Origin: Sinonovacula constricta
Taxonomy: Eukaryota; Mollusca; Bivalvia; Cardiida; Solecurtidae
Direction: 5' to 3'
Assembly: GCA_007844125.1 (NCBI GenBank)
Contig: CM017558.1
Coordinates: 56,808,702-56,872,701 of the forward strand
DNA: 64,000 nt
The translations under genes and the position numbers were made by a program. The notes under the pieces are model-generated. The model was not told the origin of the DNA and searched no databases. It saw only the letters and a program-made list of their open reading frames with translations. Below are positions 34,301 through 43,018 of this stretch, one piece after another (position 1 is the first letter of the stretch; each line of letters starts with the position of its first letter).

Positions 34301-34632
34301 ATTATTGCTATAAAAATTAAGTTTTAAATGTGAGTCATTGACTGTTTTTACATGTTACATCTACTTTATCGAGTAAACTATGTTATAGATAATTTTGGCC
34401 TTCTTAATTCAACTTAAATGCTGGAAGTTTAGTATTCATAGTTCATATAGAAAAAATATGTTCCATATTTGAATGCAATGTCCATTGGTTTGAGCTTTGA
34501 AAGACCTTATTAAGTAACCCAGCCCTTTTGCAGATGGACTGTTCTAAGGCGGTAACTGTTGGGTTTGCACTATCACTGTTTTCTTGTAACTTTTACAATA
34601 TTTCAGATACTACAGATAACACAAACACGTGA
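23475..34632 (+). CDS. F5/8C-lectin + EGF-repeat type I membrane receptor (10 exons)
   Basis: Ten exons (23475-23550, 23811-24044, 24874-25083, 25644-25784, 28716-28850, 29274-29408, 33062-33199, 33584-33728, 33929-34014, 34607-34632) join in frame: 1,326 nt, 441 residues. Domains: signal peptide about 1-22; discoidin/F5/8C-fucolectin-like fold about 26-173; four EGF-like repeats with eight cysteines each at 174-220, 221-265, 266-310 and 311-356; TM helix about 371-393 followed by RVMKRKRMLM; 45-residue tail with YSVL. The EGF spacing is that of MEGF/SCARF-type scavenger receptors; a lectin head suggests glycan recognition at the cell surface (inference). From 26,749 on, the gene lies in a 14-kb tandem repeat, so exons 5-10 recur downstream. 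Confidence 0.8.
23811..24044 (+). CDS. receptor exon 2: F5/8C (fucolectin-like) domain, first part
   Basis: Acceptor TATATTTCAG, donor GTGAGT. Encodes NVALGKSVALSTT, then PSSAVDG, a C-W-C-C stretch and NPWLTVDLGEEYLVQKVVV. The order N-V-A-x-G-K-x-A, A-V-D-G, NPWW/L-x-V-D-L-G, V-x-x-V is the signature of the fucolectin/tachylectin-4/pentraxin-1 and discoidin-type galactose-binding fold. Begins and ends in phase 1. Confidence 0.8.
24874..25083 (+). CDS. receptor exon 3: F5/8C domain, second part
   Basis: Acceptor TTTCCAG, donor GTAAGC. Seventy codons ending FLTVCEIEIYVMG, the typical closing strand (L-x-L-C-E-V-E-V) of fucolectin-like domains. The loop between the two halves is shorter than usual for the family. 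Several N-x-S/T sequons are present. Phase 1 at both ends. Confidence 0.75.
25350..25384. repeat. (GTA)n microsatellite in intron 3
   Basis: About eleven uninterrupted GTA/TAG triplets between exons 3 and 4 of the receptor gene. Confidence 0.95.
25644..25784 (+). CDS. receptor exon 4: EGF-like repeat 1
   Basis: Acceptor ATTGACAG, donor GTAAGT. One complete 8-cysteine repeat beginning ECPSGQYGNGVCNKTCGHC and ending GYVGNTCTR. It lies upstream of the tandem-unit boundary (26,749), so it is single copy. Phase 1-1, as for all EGF exons here. Confidence 0.85.
25785..26748. other. receptor intron 4, single-copy part
   Basis: Holds no EGF exon. At 26,060-26,118 there is an acceptor (GTCCACAG), a short open segment in the right entry frame (GCTLSEIIDLNNKRRVLIYK) and a GTATAC donor, but it exits in phase 0 and cannot join the next EGF exon. 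If read through, it stops seven codons later. It could be an alternative secreted 3' end or chance. An 86-codon ORF at 26,374-26,634 has no support. Confidence 0.4.
26780..27690 (-). pseudogene. Tc1/mariner transposase relic (copy 1)
   Basis: On the minus strand, in order and across several frames, I read LLPEGHFIKEIS, LGIPLNT-like IPLNTIST, KRFGETGVIEISPRREV, SKQTIQHHLHK, AWCREN, CICWTGVGNLWKVDGKYYL, FEDDNAPC and finally WPAESPDLYIIESIW. These are the helix-turn-helix and DDE landmarks of Tc1-type transposases, including the D-N-A-P-C and SPDL..IE catalytic motifs. Stops and frameshifts are numerous, so it is dead. It is near the left edge of the tandem unit. Confidence 0.8.
28259..28441 (-). 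mobile_element. tRNA-derived SINE (copy 1)
   Basis: Minus strand begins GGCGCCCGTGGCGTAGACG, has a B-box-like GGGTTTGAGTCCC, and a body with TCTACCCAG and CCACCAATAAAGCTGGAC shared with the SINE at 18,394. It lies in the intron just before the dead EGF exon. A minus-strand ORF over it is not a gene. Confidence 0.65.
28497..28628 (+). pseudogene. dead EGF exon (copy 1)
   Basis: Homologous to the next EGF exon but the Tyr codon is TAA (DGGTTAATATGG region, GGT TAA TAT), and the acceptor has become GAA where the live exon has GAAG. The rest is intact: SFEHPCNHKTGSCAMGCSSG, then GYEGQTCHHG and a GTAAGA donor. Relative to copy 3 one Gly codon is also missing. It should be skipped in splicing. Confidence 0.8.
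28716..28850 (+). CDS. receptor exon 5: EGF-like repeat 2 (copy 1)
   Basis: CMDGYYGNCSQMCGNC to GYKGDTCHD, eight cysteines, N-C-S sequons. Donor GTGAGC is good; the acceptor (ATACATTGAAG) has a weak pyrimidine tract. Phase 1-1. Confidence 0.75.
29274..29408 (+). CDS. receptor exon 6: EGF-like repeat 3 (copy 1)
   Basis: Acceptor ACATAG, donor GTGAAC. DCAVGYYGNCSQLCGNC to GYKGYTCHE with eight cysteines. Closest relative in the window is exon 5, so the two arose by exon duplication. Phase 1-1. Confidence 0.8.
29662..29781 (+). pseudogene. degenerate EGF exon (copy 1)
   Basis: Starts EPGQYGNNCSEMCG, then hits a stop and loses about eight codons; in another frame it resumes NHLTGYCPGSCGSGYKGD with the last Cys changed to Arg (KRHEG), and ends at a GGTACAC donor-like site. 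It has a frameshift, a deletion and a lost cysteine, so it is not usable. Confidence 0.75.
30046..30290 (+). repeat. intronic direct repeat, left (copy 1)
   Basis: Aligns with 32,306-32,540 over blocks such as GAGAAAGGCCGAT, TCTTGG.TGTTC and ACAGCAGATGCA in the same order and orientation, about 2.26 kb apart. The pair encloses the intronic ORFs at 30,824-31,653. Confidence 0.6.
30824..31294 (+). CDS. unrecognised 156-aa intronic ORF (copy 1)
   Basis: Uninterrupted frame from MLDGAPFDDLKIFLSM to DFAIAHCVDK. Composition is ordinary (Lys/Asp rich, several Cys) and unlike AT-driven chance ORFs. I do not recognise a family. It lies in the large intron between receptor exons 6 and 7, and I see no amino-acid change among the three tandem copies. 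It overlaps the next ORF by 16 bp in a different frame, so both could be pieces of one frameshifted single-exon gene, such as a retrocopy or transposon cargo. Confidence 0.35.
   Translation: MLDGAPFDDLKIFLSMPKTTHFDQNKTRSLKYQEIDGLKSMITDLRVDVLSVTVENKVKVMCNPMHKVNKENTQSIIQIEHTINECVRLIQCVLCGRCTGVVSIQSKLKTLKAFMCSRYVDTEKNIKPLKNYKDKDDLVVSHECNRDFAIAHCVDK
31279..31653 (+). CDS. unrecognised 124-aa intronic ORF (copy 1)
   Basis: Begins MCRQIMRPNVEIRQTIEDG and ends in a Pro/Ser/Asn-rich part (NCPPTSRGSPPECRIMPL). It overlaps the end of the 156-aa ORF, in a different frame. An open minus-strand frame lies opposite (31,317-31,520), so the coding strand is not certain. Function unknown; no changes seen among the three copies. 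Confidence 0.3.
   Translation: MCRQIMRPNVEIRQTIEDGAYGMTMASCDEPEESIMLSLYPTKVLLSVVREDVPVANGRSCATPTISNPRMYSFSIDGNNNCPPTSRGSPPECRIMPLRQKIKFQVQGYHHPLNRESPTGSTYR
31654..33061. other. receptor intron 6, right part
   Basis: AT-rich. It contains the right-hand direct repeat (32,306-32,540) and no further exon that I can support. Confidence 0.5.
32306..32540 (+). repeat. intronic direct repeat, right (copy 1)
   Basis: Partner of 30,046-30,290, diverged by substitutions and small indels; see that entry. Confidence 0.6.
33062..33199 (+). CDS. receptor exon 7: EGF-like repeat 4 (copy 1)
   Basis: Strong acceptor TTTTTTGTTTCAG, donor GTCAGT. ECHPGTYGKDCSQFCGQC to FYGILCKA with eight cysteines. It is the most divergent repeat and the membrane-proximal one. 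Phase 1-1. Confidence 0.8.
33584..33728 (+). CDS. receptor exon 8: juxtamembrane and transmembrane (copy 1)
   Basis: Acceptor TTATCCTAG, donor GTACTG. A short polar stalk (RHPKNGAADDQGSH), then MATVAVSVSVCAAAAAVTAI as the single membrane helix, then the basic stop-transfer VRVMKRKRMLM. Enters in phase 1 and leaves in phase 2, so it cannot be skipped between EGF exons and tail without a frameshift. Confidence 0.85.
33929..34014 (+). CDS. receptor exon 9: cytoplasmic tail (copy 1)
   Basis: Acceptor TGTAGCAG, donor GTAAGT. Tail contains STYEVPVWHAHEYESAYSVL: a YEVP site and a YSVL site of the Y-x-x-hydrophobic class used in endocytic sorting and, when phosphorylated, by SH2 proteins. The motif function is inferred from the general class. 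Confidence 0.8.
34607..34632 (+). CDS. receptor exon 10: terminal exon (copy 1)
   Basis: Acceptor ATATTTCAG; encodes YTTDNTNT and stops at TGA 34,630-34,632. The phase fits exon 9 exactly. Possible AATAAA signals lie about 1.1 kb downstream (35,694 and 35,775). Confidence 0.75.
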
Positions 34633-35916
34633 TTTAATGAAGATACAAACATAAGCGCAGATGTCAGCACAAGCTGGTCTATGTTTTATGTATCTACTTT
34701 GTGTATGTGTTTCCTAAATCGTTGGTAAATGTCTGAGTTCATAGCATATGTAAAATGTTCTGTTTCTTAAATATTCACGTGCAAAGTCTTATACGACTTA
34801 AATATCATATGTAAAATTTGTATGTGGGTAGGATGTGAATGAGACGAATGTAAATGTAAAAAGTGTTCGACTTTATATATACTATGAATCCACTGATTCA
34901 GTATGCCATACACCAATAGACTTTCCAATAAGGCTTGCATAACATTTTTTCCTTTCAAACCATAAGACAAAAGATCTTTGGAAAAATAAGGTAATTTGTA
35001 CAAATTAATTAAAATATATCTTGTACAGAAGACTGATTAATAGCGATTCAATCCTCATTCAACCCTACCTGGTCGTAAAGTACAATGTTCCTACATTAGA
35101 AATGTACAAATTTTCAGTGGTGCAGCGAGTAAAGTACTGGATTGCCATATAAGATGACCCAGCCAGCTAGGAATTTTACACGAACGTTTTGTCTTTCGAA
35201 GATATTTTCGACTTTACGGTTAAACACGTATATTTTGGGCCAACCTAAACAGTATTTATTATATTCGACGTATGATAAAGTTCTTGCCTTGTATATCATA
35301 TGGAAAAGTGTCGTCAGATATAACCAATCAATGATAGTTGTAATGTGACTGTCCTCTGTCTGTCTCAAGACTTTGTGATAAAGTTGCATACTTTCCTAAC
35401 GACAATGAAAATATGTACATTTTTATTATGCACATATAATCAGCATACAATTTCCATATTATTAGTTATAATGCAGTCACGATTGTACAGTGTATTTACA
35501 GTGCTTGTCGATTAAAAATAGCATTTCACAATGGATATTGTAACAACTTGAAGCCAGTAAGCATACTACATATTGTCTTTTGTCTTTGTAACACGTCAAC
35601 AATAAGAGGTGAAGAGATAAAATACATGGCAAAGTAGTATTTTTTATACTCATCGTGACCAACTTACTGTTTTGAAAACAAGTATGAAATTAAAATAAAC
35701 CATGATACCACATAGGTTGAAGTTATATTAGTCATTACAATACCCTGTAGAAATAACTTGTTAAGCCATTTTAAAATAAAGATTTACAAGTGTTCAACTT
35801 TCTCCAGGGAAAAACATTGATACCAATGACATATGTTTTCTTTTATATTCTATATAAATGCATTCATGAAATATAACATCCACAACACACACAACAGTAT
35901 TATTTCTCTTCCGTAC
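34633..35916. other. 3' flank of receptor copy 1
   Basis: AT-rich; probably 3' UTR followed by intergenic sequence. Contains the SINE-like piece at 35,115 and two AATAAA signals. No supportable gene. Confidence 0.5.
35115..35205 (+). repeat. SINE-like tRNA-derived fragment (copy 1)
   Basis: CAGTGGTGCAGCGAGTAAAG then GTACTGGATTGCCATATAAG resembles the D-arm and anticodon-arm region of a tRNA-derived element, but the B-box part is decayed (CCCAGCCAGCTAGG in place of GGGTTCGA). Recurs at 49,283 and 63,391. Confidence 0.3.
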
Positions 35917-36144
35917 CTTGGGTATTTTAACAGCAGCATCTTTTGTCCGTTCCCCTCCTTCATCCTCTGAATCTGTATCTGAGAAGTGGCTGTTACTCTG
36001 TTGATACACTCTGGTCGCCTCCTTCATGCATCTCTACAGCAATGCTTGCCTGATGTATGCGTACACATTGAAGGAGGATGAATTACTGAAGAGGTCTACA
36101 TTTGGCACTGTGGACTCTAGGGGAGTTTCAGGGCTTTGATCTCT
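35917..36144 (-). pseudogene. minus-strand exon with in-frame TAG (copy 1)
   Basis: Clean 228-nt exon on the minus strand: acceptor TATTTGCAG, donor GTACGG, 76 codons in phase 0-0. It reads RDQSPETPLESTVPNVDLFS, NVYAYIRQALL, one stop (TAG, 36,034-36,036), then RCMKEATRVYQQSNSHFSDT and an acidic tract DSEDEGGERT. Open frame on both sides of the stop suggests a real exon with one nonsense change; alternatively the protein ends at ...RQALL. I do not recognise the gene. The same TAG is in copy 2. Confidence 0.5.
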
Positions 36145-36544
36145 CTGCAAATAGAAAAAGGAAGGCATACAAATAAGATGAAATAAACTGATAAGTTGTT
36201 GATTAATTTCACCTATAGATATGATGTAAATGTAATGTTGATCTATAATTTGCGTAGATTTTAATTTGGATAAAACTTTTAAAGTTTATCGATGTTGATT
36301 AAAAACCAATGATAAATAAAGATAATCTTATCTTATAGATGTGATAGATTTCATTATCTGGTGTTTATATACTATTACAATATAATATTTGATACGCTTG
36401 CATATTGGTTTATTATTCCAATTTATATAAACAATACAACATATCTATATGTATCCCAAAGAAAATAAATATATCAGAAGTTATTTGTAAAACATAATTT
36501 TATTATTAATTTTTTTAGAGATAAATTTAAACAGAATTATATAC

Positions 36545-36605
36545 CTTCTTAACCTTTTCTTTGGACTTGTTTTTCACTTTCTTTGCTTTCTTCTCACCTT
36601 TTTTT
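36545..36605 (-). pseudogene. minus-strand Lys-rich exon (copy 1)
   Basis: Acceptor GTTACAG and donor GTATAT. In copy 2 the exon is 60 nt and encodes KKGEKKAKKVKNKSKEKVKK in phase 0-0, directly joinable to the exon at 35,917-36,144. In copy 1 one extra T in a homopolymer makes it 61 nt and breaks the frame. The polybasic content suggests a nuclear or nucleic-acid-binding protein; this is a guess. Confidence 0.45.
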
Positions 36606-36846
36606 CTGTAACAAAGACCAAAAGAGTTATTAAAAAATAATCTTAAAATTATGAGAAAAATGCATTGTAAGGTTGTGTTAAAAAGTTGATATTAACTAGA
36701 TAAATGATTCAGCTACGTGGTTTCCTGGATTTTTTCCTCACAAGTTGACTATGAAGACATGCCTGTCAATAACTCCATGAGTAACTAATGTTGAAAATAC
36801 TAGCATAGAAGACTGTATAAATTAATCAGAGCTCTACATAAAGAAA

Positions 36847-37018
36847 GGACTCTTCCTCAGCCATTTGACAGACAAGCTTCTTAAACAATCAGATAAGGAA
36901 TTTCCCCAACTTGTTTGTGATGGCCAGCCCTAGCGTATTCAGCTTAGATAGTTTTTAGGGAAGCCGTGGATATTTCCTAACACATAATGAATGTTTCAAA
37001 ACAAGTGACAACTTTGAT
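36847..37018 (-). repeat. dispersed repeat (copy 1), family of 7,818-7,985
   Basis: Inverted relative to the copy at 7,818; see that entry. Confidence 0.7.
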
Positions 37019-38049
37019 CAACAATGTTAACATGTGAAATAATTTGGGAATGTGACATATAGTGTCAGTAGATAAACACGCATTTGTTCACACTTACTGA
37101 GCTGATATAATAGCTTTTTATAAAGAAGTTGCACAAAATGGACATCTTTTCTGAGAATGTTGTTTTGTTTTTTCTTCTAGAATGGACCTTTTTTCAACAG
37201 CTAAAATAATAATTAGAAAATTGCTAAAATAATTAATCTCAAAATACACGTTAATTGCATGTGTCAATATAAGTGTCACTATTTTGGCCATTGTTTGTCT
37301 AACCTAATAAATGTGAGGGCCAGCGCTAAGGTAGGCATGACTACAGCTTGTCTGAAGACGGGTCAATTGGTGACTGAGGATGAAAAAATCTTATCAAAGG
37401 CTTATAACAGAACTGGTTAAAACCTCGTAAAGGGTTGATTTCATTTGCTTGACACAAGATTTTACAAGTTTTTTGGTGCTTCCAAGTTAATAATTAAAAA
37501 CTGTTACCAAAAAAAGTTTATGGTTCCAGTAGCATTGCTAAACCATTTTATGAAAATGAGTATTTATTAAAAAGTTTCAGCTTGTGCTTACATTAACTGC
37601 AAAACAACCCATTTATTCATTTAAATAAATAAATGTCTTCCCAAGCACTGTTTTCGAGGGAATCTTGGGAGTTTATTGATGCTCATTATTGCACCCTTTC
37701 ATTAAAAGTTGTTCTTTTAAATATGGTATCTGACAATTTACCTACATCAAATGCATGGAACAACATTTCTCAACTGTTACTGGGAATTTATAAATAATTT
37801 CTGAATAAAATCATACTTAAGTCTGATTCAGATTTTTCTGGACACTACATGTGTTTGAGACCGTATACATAATGACATTGCAATTTTCTTTCCAAATGTC
37901 CATTCTTTCCAATTCCATAAATCACACTAAATCACTGCCAAAAACAGATGCCGACATCACTACCCGGTTGACAATATAACGCAATCTCAAAAGTTGTCAC
38001 ATGGCTTTCTTTGTTTGTAATGGTGATTGGATGTAATGCTTGACTTTTC
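37019..38049. other. no gene seen
   Basis: AT-rich sequence in the distal part of the tandem unit, without ORFs or repeats that I can support. Confidence 0.5.
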
Positions 38050-38440
38050 ACACAAACTTAGGGCATTGATGAACAGATTTTACAGGAACTTTTCAGGTAA
38101 AAATGAATTGTTTGTTTTTTGAGAAAACAATAAATATTTGGTCTAAACTGTCAGGTACCACATTTAATATCTCTACATCTCCTTTGCCTTTGCTATAATC
38201 AGCAATTAAATTATAATAATCTAAATCAAATGATGCACTATCAACTCTGAAGTCTTAATCAGAAGGAGGTAAAGTTGGGTCTGAATAGGGTGAAGTGTGA
38301 AAGTTATTGTCGGAGTCACACAAGACCAGTGAGAGGGACCCACAAACTATCTCATAATGTTCTAAATTGTTCATCACTATTGTCACTAGTCATCTCTTCA
38401 GTCTTTTTCCTGAAAATGCCTAACATAAAAGCTTATGATT
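38050..38440 (-). pseudogene. decayed minus-strand coding remnant (copy 1)
   Basis: The minus strand shows pieces with protein-like composition: EEMTSDNSDEQFRTL in one frame, then LCDSDNNFHTSPYSDPTLPP, a stop, DSASFDLDYYNLIADYSKGK, and DVEILNVVPDSLDQIF in another frame. Frameshifts and stops interrupt it. It may belong to the same decayed gene as the minus-strand exons at 36,545 and 35,917. Family not recognised. Confidence 0.3.
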
Positions 38441-39602
38441 TGAAAAATCAAATGCAAAAAAGAACAAAAATCAAGCCAACATATTTCAGTTGGCAGCTCA
38501 GGTATTTCATATAACATAGTATAACGATTCTTGAATCAACATTGAACTTTAATCTTAAATTAAAACGACTATTTATTATTTTAATAATTATAATAACAAT
38601 AAGTCTCACACCAATATTAACAAACATTTTAATAATCACATTTTTATTTAAAAGATATGCAGACAAATTTAATATTTACCTTATAAATGCTCATTTCACA
38701 GCAAACCATTGCTTAAAACTGCAAGTAATTCAGAATTAGCAGTATTTCTGGGACGGCAAGACAAGGCTCGGTTTACATTTTATTACATAATTTAATGTTT
38801 ATTTTTGTATATAAATACGAAATACATTTAAATCATTTAAATAGAATAAGTTTTATTCAGAAATAGCAGCCAAACAAAATGAGAGTCTACAAAAAGAACG
38901 TAGCAAGGTTTTTTATGCATTAAACTAAACGAAAAGTAAAACGGATGGTCTTGGGATGCCATATTTTAGTTCACAATCTAGACATAAATTGTATGCTTAT
39001 GCTTATGTTTTAAGCTTGTGGCCTACAAAAACAACAACAGCCAAACATGGTGTAAACAATTCAAGTGTCAACAGTACTTACTAATGAACTGAAAAAAGGT
39101 TTCCAAAGTGATCTAAATATATTCTACTATCAAATTCAAATAAAATATCTATAAACTTATTAAGATGTTAAATTTAAATGAGTATGCAAGCATAAAAGTA
39201 GTTTATTTAAGTTGCAACATAAACATTTTCTATTTTATTTCTATTCTGTAATGTTGCCTGCATTCATGTGCATGCATGTCCATTTTTCTACATATTTACT
39301 TGATAAATGTAGTGTATTTAGAGTACCCAAGCAAATGGAAATCATTGTACTTTTTTGTAGTCAGGGGGTTTACCAAACGCAATAACAATGCTGGAAATTA
39401 GTACCTTTACTCGATTAGGAAAGAATTGAAGACATTCAGTCTAAATATCATGAGCTTGCGTTTGGGTTAATGCAGAATAGTTCTCACAGCACCCAAATAA
39501 CTGGTTATTGAACTTTTAAAAATTTCCAAGATCAGTCTAATGGCTGCGTCCACACGTGCGCTAATCATTGCTTCCACTTTTAACATATTGTTGTTTTCGG
39601 AA
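38441..39602. other. no gene seen
   Basis: AT-rich; ORFs of 65-81 codons on opposite strands at 38,448-38,739 are low-complexity (Ile/Asn/Lys) and taken as chance. Confidence 0.5.
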
Positions 39603-39723
39603 TAGGGGTGTTACATTATACCGTCCGACGGTATACCGCGGTTCTGTATTCACGGTTCGGTCCACGGTTCACTTCTCAAGAATTACGGTACGAACCGTGC
39701 GATACAGTTAGGTAAAAATCCTA
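39603..39723 (+). mobile_element. hAT-like transposon terminus (copy 1)
   Basis: TAGGGGTGTTACATTATACC followed by palindromic ATACCGTCCGACGGTAT and repeated CGGTTC(G)GT motifs. Such a GGGGTGTTA-plus-CGGTA-hairpin end is common in hAT-type elements. No matching inverted end was found in the remaining 1.2 kb of the unit. A start-like MAAVEKL (39,987), a stop, then PLFNKSLMDSDNLYCKKKSI follow and could be decayed internal coding sequence. Confidence 0.4.
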
Positions 39724-40915
39724 CATTGTACTCTTGAGTTCACGTCGAAAAGTTGTTGAGTCAGTAGTGGACACCTGGAGAACGATAAAGTGGATCATAG
39801 ATATAGCACTTTTATGAAAATGTTAGCCGAGATGTAAGCATTCTTGTTTTCAAGAGTAGCTGATCGTTCAAAACAGTATTTTGTTATTCTTAATTCTAAT
39901 TTATATCATAAGAAAGTTAATTAGTAAGCTATATAGTATATCTTGGATCTGTAAAGTGCACTGGGTAAAGCTTATTAGTATTCAGAATGGCGGCTGTCGA
40001 AAAATTGTAACCCCTGTTTAATAAATCCCTGATGGATTCGGACAATCTATATTGTAAAAAGAAATCCATTGTAGATTTTGGCATGATTGATAACATCTTT
40101 GGCTCTTGAGACTTTGTCTAATCGACTTTATTGCCGTCATTATGAAATTGTAAAGCGATGACAAGAAAACGCCAAAATAAGCATTTAGTAAAGTTTGTTT
40201 TAATTTCTCCTAAAGAATACTAAGATACATTTCTCATTTCTATCTTTGTAAAGTTATATATCTAAGAAATTGTTACAGAAAAAAATATTTTCTGGTATTT
40301 TGTTTTACCTTTTTGCCCCATAAATTATCACACCTCACTGTCCCGATCTCCCTATCAAAAAAGACTCCTAGTTATCATCTACTTGACAGTCAGAGCAAAA
40401 TAAGTACCTCAGCCAAAACATATTCAGCATATATGGTAGTGAATGAAAACGGTAACAGACGCGTTAATTTATGAGCGAGTTAATTTATGCATTGATAGAC
40501 ATCACCAAATTTACTCGTCTAATTCATACCCTTTTGGTTTATGTTGATACAAACCTTGTTTAAATGATGCTTTAAATTAATTACTTCGACTAATAAACAC
40601 TGATCACTGATTTTGTTAAAGAATAATTAAACACGCGCACCATCCGGAACATTGTCCTCCGAATATATGTACACTTTTCGGTAATTAGTCGGACAACAAT
40701 TTGACAAATATATCGGAACTCTCATTATAAATTTGATGTGACTAATTTAAAATGGTATGCTTTGTACCTACATGATCAGACTACTAATAATGGAGCAAAA
40801 TTTATTTGATTTATATATAAACTTCTGATATTCTGAATTATAAGTTATAATTGTGGTAAATATTTATTTGAACAGTTCTTTCCAGTAGATATAATATTTA
40901 AGTACATGCATTACA
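39724..40915. other. distal end of unit 1
   Basis: AT-rich, ending AAGTACATGCATTACA at the junction with copy 2. Apart from the possible decayed transposon ORF near 39,987 nothing is supportable. Confidence 0.5.
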
Positions 40916-40944
40916 CGGGAAATTGAGATATAATGGTTCTGCAC

Positions 40945-41858
40945 ACGACTGTGGGATGTTGATCCAGATGAAAGAAATGGTTAAATAATCCAGTGTCACT
41001 GTTTATATTTTGAAAACTTTTAGAAAGTTTACGTTTAACATATAACCAAATGCTTTCTATAATATACAAGTCTGGTGACTCAGCTGGCCATTATATCGAT
41101 TTTAAATTATTTCTTGACTTGTAAAGAGAAACACTGTGGACAAGTTGTGCAAGGTGCGTTATCGTCTTCGAACAAGAATTTCTGCAATGGAATATGACGA
41201 GCAACAGCTGATCGCAAATACTCATCGATAGTACTTTCTCATAGATAATACTTTCCATCAACTTTCCATAAATTTCCAACACCGGTTCAACAAATACAAT
41301 CCCATACCATAGACCTTTATAACCTTGTTCTTAATGTCGGTCGATAACAGTTCTTGTCGGTAACGTTTCGCTGTCTTTCGCCACACATAAACACGTTTAT
41401 CTTCTCCAACGACTACTTGACTTTAATCATAAAAACTTATTTGTCACGGAACTGGCAATTTTCTCTACACCATGCAAGTTTCTTCGCCCTATTTACTTTA
41501 ATTACAGCTACACGTTACCTTTTTTACACGTTTTTAAAACTATTTTTGTGTAAATGATGCTGAATAGTTTGTTTTGAAACTTTAAAATTTATTTGTAATG
41601 TCTATCAGAAAATCACTCCAGTTACAGTTTACAATGCATTGTAAATGGCGATAGTCTCATTCTTTTACAAGTGCACTTCCCTTCTCGGTGAGATTTCGAT
41701 TACTCCCGTTTCCCCGAATCTTTTCTAAGTTGTTGATATAGTATTAAGTGGTATTCCTAATCCATTATCCATTGCTTATTTCTTTAATGAAATGTCCCTC
41801 AGGAAGCAAATCCACAGTCACTTTTTACATCACTAGGGATTTTCTGGCCAAGACTATC
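40945..41858 (-). pseudogene. Tc1/mariner transposase relic (copy 2)
   Basis: Same relic as 26,780-27,690. Here the sequence beyond its 3' end is replaced by the end of unit 1 at 40,915, so the duplication junction lies about 30 bp from the transposase C-terminus. Confidence 0.8.
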
Positions 41859-42426
41859 CATACTGAAAACGGGTCAACATAAGCTTATATACGACAATTA
41901 ACTTAGAATTATTATGTCACATACTATCTTCAAGGTCATATGCCAGTTATAGCTGTGTTTTGGCCCGAATTTAACATTATGATTTAAAGGAGAGTAATCG
42001 CACATATTGTCGACGTCTTACATCTGAACAGGATCTGAACGTCCATTACGAATAGTTTTTGCAAGTAACTGTCTATACTTTTATTATAACTGTCATTTAC
42101 AATTGGCAAGTATCCGATAAATTATCCAACATATAACTTCCCCATTCCCAAGACAAGTACAGTCATCTGTTGCGTGCTTATCTATGATCCATTTTGTAGC
42201 TCGTATGAATTGTCTATGCCTTACAATACTTTATTTTATCTAAAGGCCATTTTAAATGTATTTAAGTAATGATTTACAATTAATGCAGTTGAATACTCTG
42301 AAGGAATGTATGGTTACTGCATAATGCCAGTCCTTGTGATATAATAACATTACTGGCTATAGTAAAGAGGAATAGGCGATACATGTCAGGGTCGGTGATT
42401 GTTAAGGATTAGATAGCAGTGACAGA

Positions 42427-42609
42427 TGGTGATCACTCTAGCGAGGTCCAGCTTTATTGGTGGAGGAGAACGTCTGGGTAGATTCTAGTCACCTGGGAGA
42501 CCTTCCTGCATTTAGGCCTTCGTCCCAAACGGGACTCAAACCCACGGTGAGAGGCTAAGCAGTCAAAGTAGTTAAAAATCAACGACTCTACGTCTACGCC
42601 ACGGGCGCC
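42427..42609 (-). mobile_element. tRNA-derived SINE (copy 2)
   Basis: Duplicate of the SINE at 28,259-28,441, carried within the unit rather than independently inserted. Confidence 0.65.
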
Positions 42610-42664
42610 ACGCAGTTGAATTATGTGTTATATTACATAAACAGTTGCATTTTTTCCAATTGAA

Positions 42665-42796
42665 CTTGCATAGACGGTTAATATGGCAACTGTAGTCAAC
42701 TATGTAACTGTTCCTTTGAACATCCCTGTAACCATAAGACTGGAAGCTGTGCAATGGGATGCTCGTCTGGTTACGAAGGGCAAACCTGTCACCATG
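42665..42796 (+). pseudogene. dead EGF exon (copy 2)
   Basis: Same TAA stop and lost acceptor as at 28,497-28,628. Confidence 0.8.
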
Positions 42797-42883
42797 GTAA
42801 GATTTTATTCGATATTAAAATAGAACGAATGTAAACAATTTCTACAGAAAAATATTAACACATTAAGTTTATATACATTGAAG

Positions 42884-43018
42884 CTTGCATGGATGGTTAC
42901 TATGGCAACTGTAGTCAAATGTGCGGCAACTGCTCCAAGAACCATCCTTGTGATCAGGTGACTGGAAGGTGTCCCGATGGATGTTCGCCAGGCTACAAGG
43001 GTGATACATGTCACGACA
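42884..43018 (+). CDS. EGF-like exon (copy 2 of exon 5)
   Basis: Same protein sequence as 28,716-28,850. Confidence 0.7.

Larger units (their letters stand above)
26749..40915. repeat. 14.17-kb tandem unit, copy 1
   Basis: Begins CGGGAAATTGAGATATAATG. The same sequence restarts at 40,916 and at 55,081, giving unit lengths of 14,167 and 14,165 bp. Identity with copy 2 holds throughout and is broken mainly by single substitutions and one- or two-base indels. The unit starts 3' of a Tc1 transposase relic and takes in receptor exons 5-10. Confidence 0.97.

Noticed and set aside
38448..38829. Opposed ORFs rich in Ile, Asn and Lys (both copies 1 and 2)
   Set aside because: Low complexity on both strands; lengths change with homopolymer indels between copies.
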